Made by a program: the position numbers and the translations under genes
Notes under the pieces: model-generated
Databases searched by the model: none
Told to the model about the DNA's origin: nothing
The model's input: only the letters and a program-made list of their open reading frames with translations
In this document: one piece after another, positions 24,445 through 35,990 of the stretch
Layout: each line of letters begins with the position of its first letter
Position numbering within the stretch: position 1 is the first letter of the stretch
Source of the DNA: Viola odorata
Lineage: Eukaryota > Streptophyta > Magnoliopsida > Malpighiales > Violaceae
Direction of reading: 5' to 3'
Assembly: GCA_963691705.1 (NCBI GenBank)
Contig: OY829538.1
Coordinates: forward strand, 77,444,781-77,508,780
Length of the DNA stretch: 64,000 bases

Positions 24445-24652
24445 TACTAGATAGAAAGTGCGTGGAAGAGCAATACATGGGTGGCTGTTACTTGGCTAGG
24501 GTCAAACGGTAAAAAATAATTTGTATTTATTTATTTATTTTGAAAAATAAAAAGGTTGTGTTTAATATTTATTTATAGCTGTTTGGTGTTTTGGATATTT
24601 ATTTATAGCTACTGAGAGAGAAGGGAAAACGAAAGAAAACGAGCGATACAGT

Positions 24653-26975
24653 ATGTCGTCGACGGCTGATACCCCAAACGCCAACAAAGATTCCGATGTC
24701 GAAGAAACAAACCCTAATTCTTCTTCTTCTTCTTCATCATCACCTTCGAACGCAATAGTTCCTTTACAATCGAATCCCCCCGCCGTCTGCCTCCTCCGCT
24801 TCGCCGGTGACTCCTTAGCCGGCGCCTTCATGGGCTCTATCTTCGGCTATGGTTCCACTTCCCTTCCCCTCTAGCTCATCTTTTTGTGCTTTTAATCGTA
24901 CTTTTTCTTTTGTTTTATTTTTTCTACAACTGCTTAACGAAAAACCAGTGATTGAGTTGGCTGCATATCTTAATTGTCTAGGCTTAGTGGTCACTTTAGA
25001 GCTCTTTAAAGTATAATTATTTACTGTGAGCGAAAGTTTGTTTGGCATTTTGAAGTGGCTGTGGATTAGGTTTCTGACTTATCTGGGTTTCGGTTCAAAT
25101 GGTTTTTTAAAGAAGGTGGTCTTGTAGGTCAGCTTAATTTTCATACAAAGCGACAATGGTAGGTCTGGGTAGTACATTATACTTAGGTGTTTTGTATCTG
25201 TTGTTTGAGGATAAAATGTGAAAATTGAGGTAGTTAGGGTGGAGGAAGGATTTTTTGTCTAAATTAAAAGAATGAGCAATGACATAGTATTCAGTTGATA
25301 TTGGAAATTGAGTTATTTTATTATTGAATGGAGATTTAGGTCCATAACTATTATTGCTTAGGCAGGCATGTATTGGTCCTTGCTTTTCTTGCACGTTGTT
25401 TGTTGCAAAGCTCGTGCGTTAGTAACTGAGTAGGAGTTGGCTTGGTTGTGATTTATGGAAATAGATTCTTGTTGCTAGAACATGTATTTAATTTTACATC
25501 ATTTTTTATATCATCATCTATTGCAGAAAGTTCTTGAGTTTCTTGTAACCTGATTAGATGATATCTTATATCTTTTGTAGCTTGCTCTGTTTGAACTCAC
25601 TATATCTTCCCCCTTTGTGGAGTATTAAGCACATGACTGTAAGAATGCGTTTTTCCTTGTTTCAGGTACAGGATTGTTTAAGAGGAAAGGCTTCAAAGGA
25701 TCCTTTGCGGAGGCAGGATCTCATGCTAAGGTATAGGAGATAAATTCTAGTCTTTTGCTTATTTTCTTTAAAAACTGCACTTTCTTTCTTGTTGATACTA
25801 AGATCCTTTCTTTTTTTCCCTCAATAATATTGCTCCGTGCACTAGACATTTGCTGTTTTGTCCGGAGTGCACAGCTTGGTGGTCTGCTTTCTGAAGAGGC
25901 TGAGAGGGAAGGATGACGGTATGGCTTTCCCATGAGTTGGTTGTTTCACGTAACTCCCTTGTTTGGTGTATTTATTTTCCGCCATGCTTTCTTTTTCTTT
26001 GCAGTTATCAATGCTGGAGTAGCTGGATGTTGCACTGGCCTTGCCCTAAGTTTTCCAGGTACTCTGTTTTCTGGATTCACAACAAAATAGAATACAACTT
26101 CAACTTTCTGGAAAAGAGTGTAAATTAGTCTTTATTGAATATCTCTAGTCCTGCCTTAGGCTTGTGATGCATAATATTTGAGCATATTTCCTTTGAGGTG
26201 CATCCTACTTCTCCTGTATGTAGTAATTGTTACTTAGTTGGGAGGTAACTATAACTCGTCAAAGTCATATTTATCAAATGCTTTCTCTATCGGAGACTTT
26301 CAGTGAATGTTGGAATGATCCTTGAATGCTTTTTCTCTTTGGTCGAGTATGTTGTATTTTTGGGGTGCAAATCTCACTTATTGTTAGCAATCTAGTTTAT
26401 GTGAATCCAACATAATCTGAACAAAATTACTGCCCTATTTTTTTTGGCTTTTGTACGATAAGAATTTTATTTGCATGCTTTAGAATTCATCTACAAATTC
26501 ATTGCTAACAACCACCGAAGTTTCTTATCATATTAAGTAATTGCTAAACTTTTAAGGTTAATAGTGATAAAACCAGAACTATTGCATAAAAGTAAGCTAT
26601 GCTTGATCTCCGAGTGGTTATGATGCAAGCAGATTTGAGCATGCATGATTTGGTTGCGTACTTTTATGTTGTTAATGCTCTTATAGTATCATATTGAGCC
26701 TTACGTGTTCTTCCCGTTGTCGTCGTGTAGGTGCACCTCAACAGCTTCTACAAAGCTGCGTCACTTTTGGGGCATTCTCATTTATCATTGAAGGACTTAA
26801 CAAACAGCAACCTGCTATGGCTCATTCACTTCCTGCGGACAACCATAATGTACCTCTTCATTTAGCTCTCCCTCTCGCGGTACCTCTTCCGCAAGAATTG
26901 AAACGAGCATTCTCTTCCTTCCGCGAGAACTTGAGGAAATCCAAGAACGGCAGCAATTTTCCTCATGCTCACTGA
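24653..26975 (+). CDS. HP20: Tim17/Tim22/Tim23 (PRAT) family protein, HP20-like
   Basis: Small multi-span membrane protein of the PRAT family. The Arabidopsis homologue HP20 (At4g26670) sits in the chloroplast inner envelope and helps import proteins that lack a transit peptide. Five exons: 24653-24851, 25666-25730, 25846-25918, 26005-26058, 26731-26975. Junctions are GT-AG and in phase, giving 211 residues against about 210 in Arabidopsis. A Ser-rich acidic N-terminus (polyserine at about 24-32 from a TTC/TCA microsatellite) leads into the conserved core: [75 protein letters not shown] and [13 protein letters not shown]. These give four hydrophobic Gly-rich segments. The gene is a close downstream neighbour of KIN-12F on the same strand. 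Confidence 0.92.
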
Positions 26976-27146
26976 TAAACTGAGTAGAGCGAACTAGTAG
27001 TAACGTTTGTTTCGATTCGGTAGTTAGTATGGGACAACTTGCAATGTAATACTTCACTTGAATTTTTTGCTATTGAATCTTCTTTTTCTTCATTTTTTTG
27101 TATCGTAATTATGGTCTTCTGTTACTGTTATTTTCGTTATATAATA

Positions 27147-27356
27147 CTTCTTCCGGTCTTTATTAAACGTCGCTCAGTATATCGAGGAGGTTGGATGACG
27201 CACTATTTGATCCCAAAAATTTCCGTATTTTTTTTCGAACATACGTAAAGGATTAATGTTCATCTAAAAAAAAATTCGGAATTTTTCGAGGTCAAATAGT
27301 TCGTCATCCGACCTCCTCAATATGCGCGAGCGATGTTTAATAAAGACGGGAGGGAG
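27147..27356. mobile_element. Stowaway-type MITE, 210 bp
   Basis: Long inverted arms (left starting CTTCTTCCGGTCTTTATTAA, right ending TTAATAAAGACGGGAGGGAG) extend about 65 bp and include GGATGACG, then ACTATTTGA. TA flanks at 27145-27146 and 27357-27358 fit a Tc1/mariner insertion. It lies just 3' of the HP20-like gene. Confidence 0.87.
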
Positions 27357-27855
27357 TATCTATTTTGCACAATGTCAATCACCTGTTACGTTACTGATAT
27401 ATTAGATACACTCGGTGTTTAGCTACACCTTCGTGTTTTATCACTAAGCTCAATTTATAAGCTTTTGATATAGAGTTTATGAACTAGCCAAGATAACTGA
27501 TTAGATTTTGATAATTATATTCGATTTTTTCTCCATATTTTACCGTTAATGTATTTTTTATACCCATAAAATTTCAACGAGCGTTCATAATTTATTTTTA
27601 AATTGAATGATGTATGAGTGTATTGGTATGTATAATTTTTATTTATATTCATTTTTTTGTTTGGGCCGCAGATGAGCTGGGCTATTTCGATTGCATTTGG
27701 GCTTTGTTACTTTTTATTAATAAAATTTTGATTTATGTTTTTAAAAAAATTGCTTGCTGAAATGTTGCTAAAAGTCGTATCCAAGTCCAACTTGCCTATG
27801 TTTTCTTGAGGGCATTCCATAAGTTCAAGGTTCAACAAGTACAAAATATCGTAAA

Positions 27856-28022
27856 AATTATTTGGTACACTCGATGTATATAGATTTTAAGTTTGTATAA
27901 TAATATTTATTGGTATAAATTAACGAGTATAAACCCATTTTTAATTTTATAAAAAAAGTTAAGTGTGGGTTTCATATTTTCTAGGAGTTGGCAAATTTAA
28001 AACTACGTATGTACCTAATACT
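27856..28022. mobile_element. Putative MITE, 167 bp, with degenerate inverted ends (copy A)
   Basis: The left end AAATTATTTGGTAC and the right end GTACCTAATACTTT are imperfect inverses, with further pairing inward (TTTTAAG against TTTAAAAC). The same terminal motif delimits the neighbour at 28063-28236, and the two sit head to tail about 40 bp apart. Superfamily and target duplication were not determined. Confidence 0.5.
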
Positions 28023-28062
28023 TTCTCTAAAATAACACTTTTTTTAATGTTAAAATAACGAG

Positions 28063-28236
28063 AAATTATTAGATACACTTAGTATATGTAACTCTAAATT
28101 CGCTCACTAAAAAAATATGGGAGCCACATTTGACTTATTTTTTGAAAGTTGAAATTGAATCTACACTTATTGATTTATACCAATAAACATAAGTTATACG
28201 ACCCTAAAACTACACATTATATGCACCTAATAATTT
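28063..28236. mobile_element. Putative MITE, 174 bp (copy B)
   Basis: The ends AAATTATTAGATACAC and ATGCACCTAATAATTT are inverted copies, and the inner segments (TGTAACTCTAAATTCG against CGACCCTAAAACTACA) also pair. Its sequence is related, in inverted orientation, to the 27856-28022 element: TTTATTGGTATAAAT occurs in one and ATTTATACCAATAAA in the other. The pair could therefore fold back on itself over about 380 bp. Confidence 0.5.
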
Positions 28237-28813
28237 CAACAATTCTGAATTTTTTTCTTTCTTCTATTAAAAAAGTAATCTTATTTAATTGCGAAAATAA
28301 ATTAATAAAAACAAAATATTAGATATTATTGATTATAATTTTCTCTTCAAAATATAAACGTGATATTTTATGTAGTAATATATTTGAGTGCAATGTTTCA
28401 TCTTTATAATTGTATAATAATGGCTAAGTTAAACCATAATTTTGTCATACCATTTGCAAGCGTACTGCCAAAGCAATGAAGAATGTTTTAAAACTTGTTT
28501 AATGTTATAATAATTCGGTTTTATATAAATAATGGAACTAGTGACGGCGTCGGGGTAAGTGCAAAGACAAGTCAAAAGAATTGCTTAGATAATACTCCGT
28601 AGGAAAGAAATAGTATTGGTGGGGATTATAATAAAATCCACCGAGATGCCTCAATTTCTAAAAGAATGTATTAATATAAGTTATAGTAATTTTTTAACCA
28701 AAAAATAAATAATATAAGTTATAATTTCAGAAGTAGTAGTAGTCAAGCTTTGCTGACATTTTCATTTAATATAATGTACCTCCAATTCCAGCCTTATCAT
28801 ATTTTTTTAACTA

Positions 28814-29068
28814 CTCATTTCGTTCCAAATTAAACGTCGTTTTAAACCAAAAATCTATGCCCAAAATTAAACGTCGCTTTGCTAAAAAAAGTTATTTTTT
28901 CAGCTGCCCGACTACCCTTATTTGTTGCCCGAGCTGCCCGCTCTGCCTTATTGCTTTGCTGCCCAGTTGCCCGCGAGCTGCCCCGAAATTGCTTTTTTAT
29001 TTTTTTTATAATTTTCTTTAATCTGTGTGATTAGAGCCAAAATGATGTTTAATTTGGGACGGAGGGAG
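28814..29068. mobile_element. Stowaway-type MITE, 255 bp, with internal TGCCCG repeats
   Basis: The ends CTCATTTCGTTCCAAATTAA and TTAATTTGGGACGGAGGGAG are inverse, with TA flanks at 28812-28813 and 29069-29070. Unusually, the centre (about 28910-28990) is GC-rich, with repeated GCTGCCCG/TTGCCCG units, unlike the AT-rich arms. A second internal copy of the end-like motif (CAAAATTAAACGTCGCTTTG) lies at about 28862-28881. Confidence 0.82.
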
Positions 29069-29635
29069 TAGCATGTTTTATAGGTTGATTTGGTTCTCGA
29101 ATTTAGTTAAAAATAAATTGTACAAAATACAAATATCCTTTTTTTGTCAGTTTGTGTTATTTTCAACTTTAAACAGAGACAAAGGACAGTTAAATGTTGT
29201 TAGATGCCTCCCCTAAGAGTTTAATTTCTCACAGTTTGGTCCCAAAAGTCAAACATATTTATGTGAATGTTTTAAGACTTTTTTTCAAAATATTGACATT
29301 CAATGAAATTCCATCTCAAAATGGGTCTCATTCATCCTTAATTGGGCCGTTGTTCTGGTTCTGGATCCTTGAAAGGTCAAGAGGGGAAAGAAAAAAATCA
29401 AAACCGAAGAGAGACCTCCATCATCCATGTCTACATTTAGAGGACTTTTCTCTTTCTTTTCTTACTTACGAAGAAAAAAGGAAAATAAGAGAGTAAAAAG
29501 CCTAAGGGAAATTAGGTAAAAAAAAAATTATATAGTTTATAAAATATTTTATTTTACTCCATACAGTTTAAAAACGTGTAATTTAAACTCTATAATTTTC
29601 TAAAAAATAGTTTAAAAAATAAAATAAATATATTA

Positions 29636-29851
29636 CTCCCTCCGCCCATAAATAATTGTCGCTTTAACTTTGGGTACGCATTTTAAAAAGGTCGGATGAC
29701 TCACTATTTGAGACAATTTTACCCCGAATTTTTTCTCGAACGTACGTTCGAAAAAAAGTACGGAAAATTTTGGGATCAAATAGTGAGTCATCCGGCTTCC
29801 TTAAAATGCGTGCCCAAAATCAAAACGTCCATTAAAAATGGACGGAGGGAG
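29636..29851. mobile_element. Stowaway-type MITE, 216 bp
   Basis: It begins CTCCCTCCGCCCATAAATAA and ends AAAATGGACGGAGGGAG, with TA flanks (29634-29635, 29852-29853). The inner arms contain GGATGACTCACTATTTGA and its inverse, the family core shared with the elements at 138 and 27147. The arms are nearly complete complements, with a palindromic CGAACGTACGTTCG centre. Confidence 0.9.
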
Positions 29852-32640
29852 TAGGACCTAAGAAAATTAAAAATTAGTTTAAATTTTATTTACATTTGTT
29901 CTTAAAGAAAATTAGTTTTTCCAATTTTTTCAATAAACTGGACTCCTTAAAATTTATTATATTTTTTTTATCAAATTTGTATATTTTTTACCATTTCTTT
30001 TGAAATTTTTAATTTTTTTAAATATAAAAATTGAAATTTTCAAAAAATTAAAAAATTAAATATTGTAAGCTTTTGGAGTATACGAATTGAAATATTTTAT
30101 AATAATAAAATAAAAACTACTGTATGTGCAAAAGCGTCAGCTATGAGGTTAGAAGGAGGAGGCAAGGCAAAGGACAAGCCATCTTGGTCTCTTGAAAGAA
30201 TACGACCGCCTTGATTGAACGCCCATCTCCTCCAAAGAAGTCTACTTTTGATGGACTAAAATGGTTAGGAATTAGGATCGTTGAATGGATACTATTGGTG
30301 GTTTAAATCTACAATTTTAGATGATCATTTGAATTTACGAAAAAAACCTACAATTAGTAAACAAAAATAAGAAAAATGCTTACTTGTAATTAATCAGATA
30401 TCGTAAGAAATTTTCTTATGTTTCGTTCAAATTTTAAAAATAAAGTAAATTACATCGAAAGAATCATTTCCCTCACGGAATATAAAGAATATTTTAACAT
30501 AATTGAGAATTTTGTAAAGTTCTATTACAATAATTTTTGTTTTGTGGCTTTCTAGGTCGTCTTTTGATTGATCTATAGCATCTGCAAGCCCTCATGAGTC
30601 ATGAGTGGTGCACTTTTTTTCTAACTTTTCTTTTCCCTTTAAATCATTGGATAGGGAAAAAATAGACTAGAATATTGGTGACATGATGTTTGGGTACAAG
30701 AAAAAGAATGAAATTATAATGGAGTTTCAAATCAATTGATTTGTTATGTACTTTAAATTGAGTGAATACTCTTTTTTTTTGTTTTTTTGGGTGAAATCAT
30801 TAGTTAAAATTTCTTTTGAAATCTCACATTATAAATATAATTTTTTTAATTTTTACATTATCGTAAGTTAAAAAAACTTACAGTTCAGTAATAATTCTTG
30901 TAAAATAAATAGAAATTGTGTCTTAAATTTTAGTATACTAATTATATGCATTCATCAATCAAATATTATGTTGTCAATAATTAATGGTAGCTCAAGTTTT
31001 AGGATTAAATTGTATTTTTATAAACAAAAGGGTTAATTTTAAGTTTTAATATTGGTATAATAATTGAATGGAGGGTTTTAGAGGGATCCACGTGTAATGT
31101 TGGTGTCTCGTTTTAGCAAAGTCGGTCGATCACGGCCGCACAAAAGTCTGAAAATGGGACACCAAACAAATTCGTTTTTTAACACTTTTTTGTGGGTGTA
31201 ATCAAAATTGATTTATTTTTGGTTAGGTTTCATTTAACACGTAGCAATCACATTCTACAGAGAAGCTAAGAGAATATTATTGGGGATTATATTCAGCGAC
31301 ACTTAGACACATAGAAAAACCGAAAAAATTACTAATATATTAATCCAACGATTAAATTTCAGAAAAAAAATTAAGAACACATGGAAAGTTTGAAAAAATC
31401 CTTTAAATGTCAATCTAATACGATTATGATTAGTTCTAATTTGTTAAGCATGTGAATATTTATGGTTTCAAACATAAAAACCTATCAATTTACGCTAAGT
31501 GTGAAACTAACTACTACCTTCTTTAAAATTTGGAATTAAAAGTTAACCACACATTTTATTTTCTTTCTAAAATTGAAATTACAATTACAATGTACATGGT
31601 AGTGGTAGTACAGCTGAAAGAACTATCAAGTTGATTTATTGTACTTTCAAATTCAAAATTTAAAAACCGTATAATCTGTAATTACCAACGTTTAGTTTCT
31701 TTATTGTCTAATACGAGTAAGTGAACGAAATGACATGATACACCGAGACATACTGAATGTATTATATAATTACTCACTCCATTTATCCCATCACCCGTCC
31801 CGTCCCGTCCATATTCTCCCTCCAAAATTCCAAATGATAATGATGACAACATTTTTGCGAAAATTAACAACATAAAACTAATTTTTCTTTTCTTTTCCTT
31901 CTTTCAAGTTTCTACAAAAAAGTCACGTACTTTAATACTCCTATTATAGTTTTATAATGTTTCTTTTGATTCCTATAGTTTAAAATGTGGTATACTAATT
32001 TTGTTTTAATTTCTTAATAGTGTGACTAGTGTCATATTTAATCCTCCCTAATTTTTAAATTCCTACATAATAGTTTTTAAGATTTCATATTTGTTAATAA
32101 TTTGTTATATTTAGTCACCCCGAAATTTTTGAAGAGATTTATAGAATGATTTTTGAAATTTTTATCTTTTATTTAGTTAATATATTATATTATATTTGAT
32201 CATTTTTTATAAAAATCAGACAGAATTCGAACCAAATTAGATATAAAATTAATAAAAAATATATATATTGTATTTGGTCACTAAATAGACTTACTACCAT
32301 ATATTTTTTGGAACAATATTTCCAAAATATTTTTATATATTTCTTTCTTTTTGGTACAATATATTTTTATATTTTGTTAAAAGAAAGAAGTAGCAGTAGC
32401 AAAAGACTGCAGTCTCCCGGTTGGGATTGTCCCCACCTATGAGAACGCACTAATCTATCTTCCTATTGGCTTCTCTTTGACCAACGCGTGGGGCGGTGTT
32501 TGTGTTTCTACTTCCATCTACCATTAAAATTTAAAACCCATCTTCCCATGTTTCTTCCCCTATCCAAAGATCCAATCTTTTTTATCATTCTTATTAGTTT
32601 TATTACACATAAATAGAAGAAGATATTATTAGTAGATGCT

Positions 32641-33991
32641 ACTCCGACAAATTTCAATTTACGCACTTTCCTTCAACTTTCAATTCTGCAGAGCAGAAGA
32701 GGAGAGCTTGTCTCTGTCTTTTCTTTCCTGTTTGTTTATTTATCTAATCTAATCCCAAAAGTGTTTTTGTGTGTCAGGGTATAATTATTCTTTATTGTTT
32801 TGTCATTGTTATTATTATTGCACGGATATATTCTTCTGGATTTTATACCCATCTCTTTTCAGTTCTTCCTATTATTGTTGTTTCCATTCTCTTCTCATCT
32901 TCAACCAAACCAGACCAAGTTCACCTTATTTGCTTCAATCCTTACTAAAAAGTGAAGTAACTCATCGGTTCACGAATTGGGTCGTGGCTAGATCTTGAAT
33001 CTCTTGAATCAAGAGTCACGGATTCTACTCTCATCGCTTTGACTTTGTAGGTAAAGGTAAGTTTTTTAAATAAATATCACATGCCCATCTTTTATTTTTT
33101 TCACTCATCGTTCTTCCTCCTTTTGCTTTTGTTCCTTTGATTCTGGTCAGTGTTCATTTTTTGTTTTATCAAGGATTTCGAGGAGAATTCTTTGTGGGCT
33201 TGCGTTTGAATTTTGTTTTGTGAGCTTAAATTAGTGAGCCTCCTTTGGCTTTTAGCCACTGGCTGTTTTTTTGTCTTTTTAGGTAGGTGTTGTTTGGACG
33301 GTGGTATTGAAAGATTAGGATTTTGGAGCATGATCTTGGCTACTGTGTTTTTTCTCCTTCCTTTGTTTCTTCACTTTCCCCTGTTTCACTCTCCTTGGAT
33401 TCTGGTTTTCCTGTGGAAAAGTTGTTTGCTTTATTGGAATCTGGTCTGTGGGATAACTGCTGTTGATTGGTCCTTGCTTGTCTTAAAGTTTGGGTGGGTG
33501 CCTGCGGTTTAAGAGTAGTTCACAGAGAAAAGAGACAGTCTTGCAAAAAATGTGTTCATTTCTCATATTCTAATCTAAAGTCTCCTTTTGTTTTAGGGTT
33601 TCATATTATTGGTTTTGGAGCTCTGTTTGGTATCTGGGTATGAAGGTTTCTTCCCTTTTGTGGCTAGTTGAAGTTTTCATTCTTGATTTTCGAGTGTGTT
33701 ATGCAAAAAACTCAGTTTTGGAATTTGGTCTTTTGGGCTTAAAGAATTGTGTTTTAGTTTCAGACTAGTTGTTGGAAGTGGCAATTTGGTTAAGTCCTGG
33801 GTTGGAAAGCAGTAGTTTCCTATTATTTTGCACTTTAGGGTTTGATTTAGAGTGTCATTTCTTTGATTGCTAAAAGACTTGGACTTTCTTAGTTATAGTT
33901 TTGTGATTTGTTGTCCTTTACACTTTCTGGCATAGTTTTTCACTTGGGTGCCTTTGTTTTTCATACAGATCTTGTTTTTGTGCATTTGCAG
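32641..33991 (+). promoter_or_regulatory. Probable 5' leader exon and leader intron of the C2-domain gene
   Basis: Upstream of the C2 coding region, a CT-rich transcribed-looking stretch ends at a splice donor (TTTGTAG|GTAAAG at 33051, or AAAG|GTAAGT at 33057). A strong acceptor (TTGCAG) ends at 33991, 20 bases before the ATG. This predicts a leader intron of about 0.93 kb, a common expression-enhancing arrangement in plants. The open frame at 33213-33512 falls inside this intron. The transcription start is not known. Confidence 0.6.
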
Positions 33992-34011
33992 GTGTGTTTT
34001 CAGCTGTTGTA

Positions 34012-35298
34012 ATGGATTCTCCTCAATCAGTTGTGTCACAATTCAACGCCTCTGTCATCTCTGAACCAGAGAAGCAGAAATCTGACTCTTTCGTCCAGAA
34101 TTCAGCTAACTTGTCCAAGGGAACTGAGGTTCCAAGAAAAGAAGCTATGGTTGGCGATGCCATTGGTGTTCTTGAGGTTTTTGTCCATCAGGCCAGGGAT
34201 ATCCATAACATATGCATTTATCACAAGCAAGATGTTTATGCTAAGCTCTGTCTGACCAGTGATCCTGAGAATTCCGTGTCCACCAAAACTATCAATGGCG
34301 GTGGGCAGAATCCAGTCTTCAACGAGAATCTCCGGCTGAATGTTAAGACTATTGATGCTTGTCTTAGATGTGAGATCTTCATGATGAGCAGAGTCAAGAA
34401 TTATCTCGAAGATCAGTTGTTAGGGATGGCATTGGTTCCCTTGTCTGAAGTTTTAATCATGAATGGTAATTTGGTGAAAGAGTTCTCTCTTTCTTCAAAT
34501 GATATGTTCCACTCTCCTTCTGGGTTCGTGCAGCTGTCACTTTCCTACAGTGGATCCTCACCTGAAGTGATCGCTATCCCTGCAATGCCATCTGCTTTAG
34601 CCTCAGATTGCACTGTTAAGTATTCCGAGATGGAGGAATCACTCCCTTGTGAATTGGACAAGATTGAGTTCCCTGATCCTAAGATAGTAAACGAAGACCA
34701 GATGATGCTTTCAGAGTATATTGAGATCTCATGTTCCAATGCAGACTCGGCAACCTCAGAGAGTTTGGTCACCTCTGATGCTGATAATCATGGTTCGGAA
34801 ATGGACGTTCATGCTGTAGAAAGCTTCTCAGCTGCTACCATAGATTCTGTTCAAGTTCCCAAGATCGATTCTCCTCCAAGCAGCGTGTCAACGAATGGGG
34901 TTTCTTCTCCCTCTGCTGCTGCAAGCTCTGAGACCTCTGATGCTCCAGCCCTGTCGAAAACACCAAATCAGGAGCATGACTCAGCCCAAAAGGTCGTGAA
35001 AAGTACAGATGCTGGAGATGCTGAGAGTGAATCCTCCGGTGGGAATCCTGATGAGAAAATTGCAAAACCAGTCATCACTGTGAACTTCGAGCCGGAACAG
35101 AAAGTTGTCCAACAAGATTATGTAGACATGTACATGAAAAGCATGCAGCAATTCACTGAATCACTAGCAAAAATGAAACTACCACTGGACGTTGAGAGTG
35201 GACCTACCAGTTCGGGAAGTTCAAGCTCTGATCAGAATATGCAGACAACCAAGAGCAACGGCTCTCGTGTGTTTTATGGGAGTAGAGCTTTCTTTTGA
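34012..35298 (+). CDS. C2-domain (calcium-dependent lipid-binding family) protein
   Basis: Single-exon 428-residue protein. One C2 domain occupies about residues 48-160 (GVLEVFVHQARDIHN, QDVYAKLCL, NPVFNENLRLNV, LEDQLLGMALVPLSEV). C2 domains dock proteins onto membrane lipids, often with calcium. A long Ser/Asp/Glu-rich, probably disordered stretch follows. Near the end a conserved-looking helix (DMYMKSMQQFTESLAKMK) is followed by a Ser-rich tail. The first ATG after the leader-intron acceptor was chosen; the frame extends 18 bases upstream but without ATG. From memory it corresponds to Arabidopsis At5g55530, which fits the neighbouring gene order. The biological role of this family member is not established. 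Confidence 0.9.
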   Translation: MDSPQSVVSQFNASVISEPEKQKSDSFVQNSANLSKGTEVPRKEAMVGDAIGVLEVFVHQARDIHNICIYHKQDVYAKLCLTSDPENSVSTKTINGGGQNPVFNENLRLNVKTIDACLRCEIFMMSRVKNYLEDQLLGMALVPLSEVLIMNGNLVKEFSLSSNDMFHSPSGFVQLSLSYSGSSPEVIAIPAMPSALASDCTVKYSEMEESLPCELDKIEFPDPKIVNEDQMMLSEYIEISCSNADSATSESLVTSDADNHGSEMDVHAVESFSAATIDSVQVPKIDSPPSSVSTNGVSSPSAAASSETSDAPALSKTPNQEHDSAQKVVKSTDAGDAESESSGGNPDEKIAKPVITVNFEPEQKVVQQDYVDMYMKSMQQFTESLAKMKLPLDVESGPTSSGSSSSDQNMQTTKSNGSRVFYGSRAFF

Positions 35299-35990
35299 GC
35301 TTTTAGTTCTACTCGTTCCAAGGGAAAACACACAGGTGACTATAGAACTTTAGCATGGAGAGATTAATACTAATAGTGAAGTGTAATAATGTAATCATGT
35401 AGTAGTGTGTGTTTTCCTTCTTGTTTGTTGAGATGTTTAGCTGACAGGGATGACTTTGTATGTGTTATCAGCTTTGTTCTATAACAACTGCTGTTAGTAT
35501 ATATGAAAATTTCCCGCTTTTTATCTTCCCTCTTTGTTTCAAATTTCAATAATTATGAAATCTCACTTCATCTAATTATAGACTAATAATGCCTGTAATC
35601 AAAATGGATTGTACATTGGTCCCACACTCACATGGTGATTTGAGGCAAAAAAGCAATTAAGGGTAAAGCATCCATTGATTTTGCTTTTGGCCGTTTTGGA
35701 TAATTATGTCTATGATTTTACACCATTATTAGTACATTTAGCTTTTGTGCACCTTTTAGTGATTGTATGATATTGAAAATGTTCCGTCAATCTTCATAAT
35801 GGAAAGAGCCTGCAAATGGCGATCGTACAGGTGGTTATTTCGCATTTTTTATTTCTGCTTCATAGACTTGATACAGTTGGGATATCAGGAAAGAAAGAAC
35901 AGAAATTGCTAACTCCAATCCAAGGAAATGGAAAAGAAAAAAAATAAGAATCAAGAAACACGTTCTTTTGTTCTTGGTACATGTTTTATT
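35299..35990. other. Convergent intergenic region between C2 gene and TRN1
   Basis: The two genes converge here, so both 3' untranslated regions should lie in this 0.7 kb. No other gene or repeat is evident. Confidence 0.5.

Larger units (their letters stand above)
26976..32640. other. Long intergenic region with several MITEs
   Basis: About 5.7 kb without a supported gene. It contains the elements listed separately at 27147, 27856, 28063, 28814 and 29636. The rest is very AT-rich. The most GC-rich spot (28920-28985) lies inside the 28814 element. Short open frames (for example 29194-29496) have no recognisable homology. Confidence 0.5.

Noticed and set aside
29194..29496. A 100-residue open frame
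   Set aside because: No domain, no splice signals, repeat-rich context.
33213..33512. A 99-residue hydrophobic open frame
   Set aside because: It falls inside the predicted leader intron of the C2 gene and has no family features.
33994..34011. Earlier start of the C2 protein
   Set aside because: It begins at GTG and lies right after an intron acceptor; ATG at 34012 is preferred.
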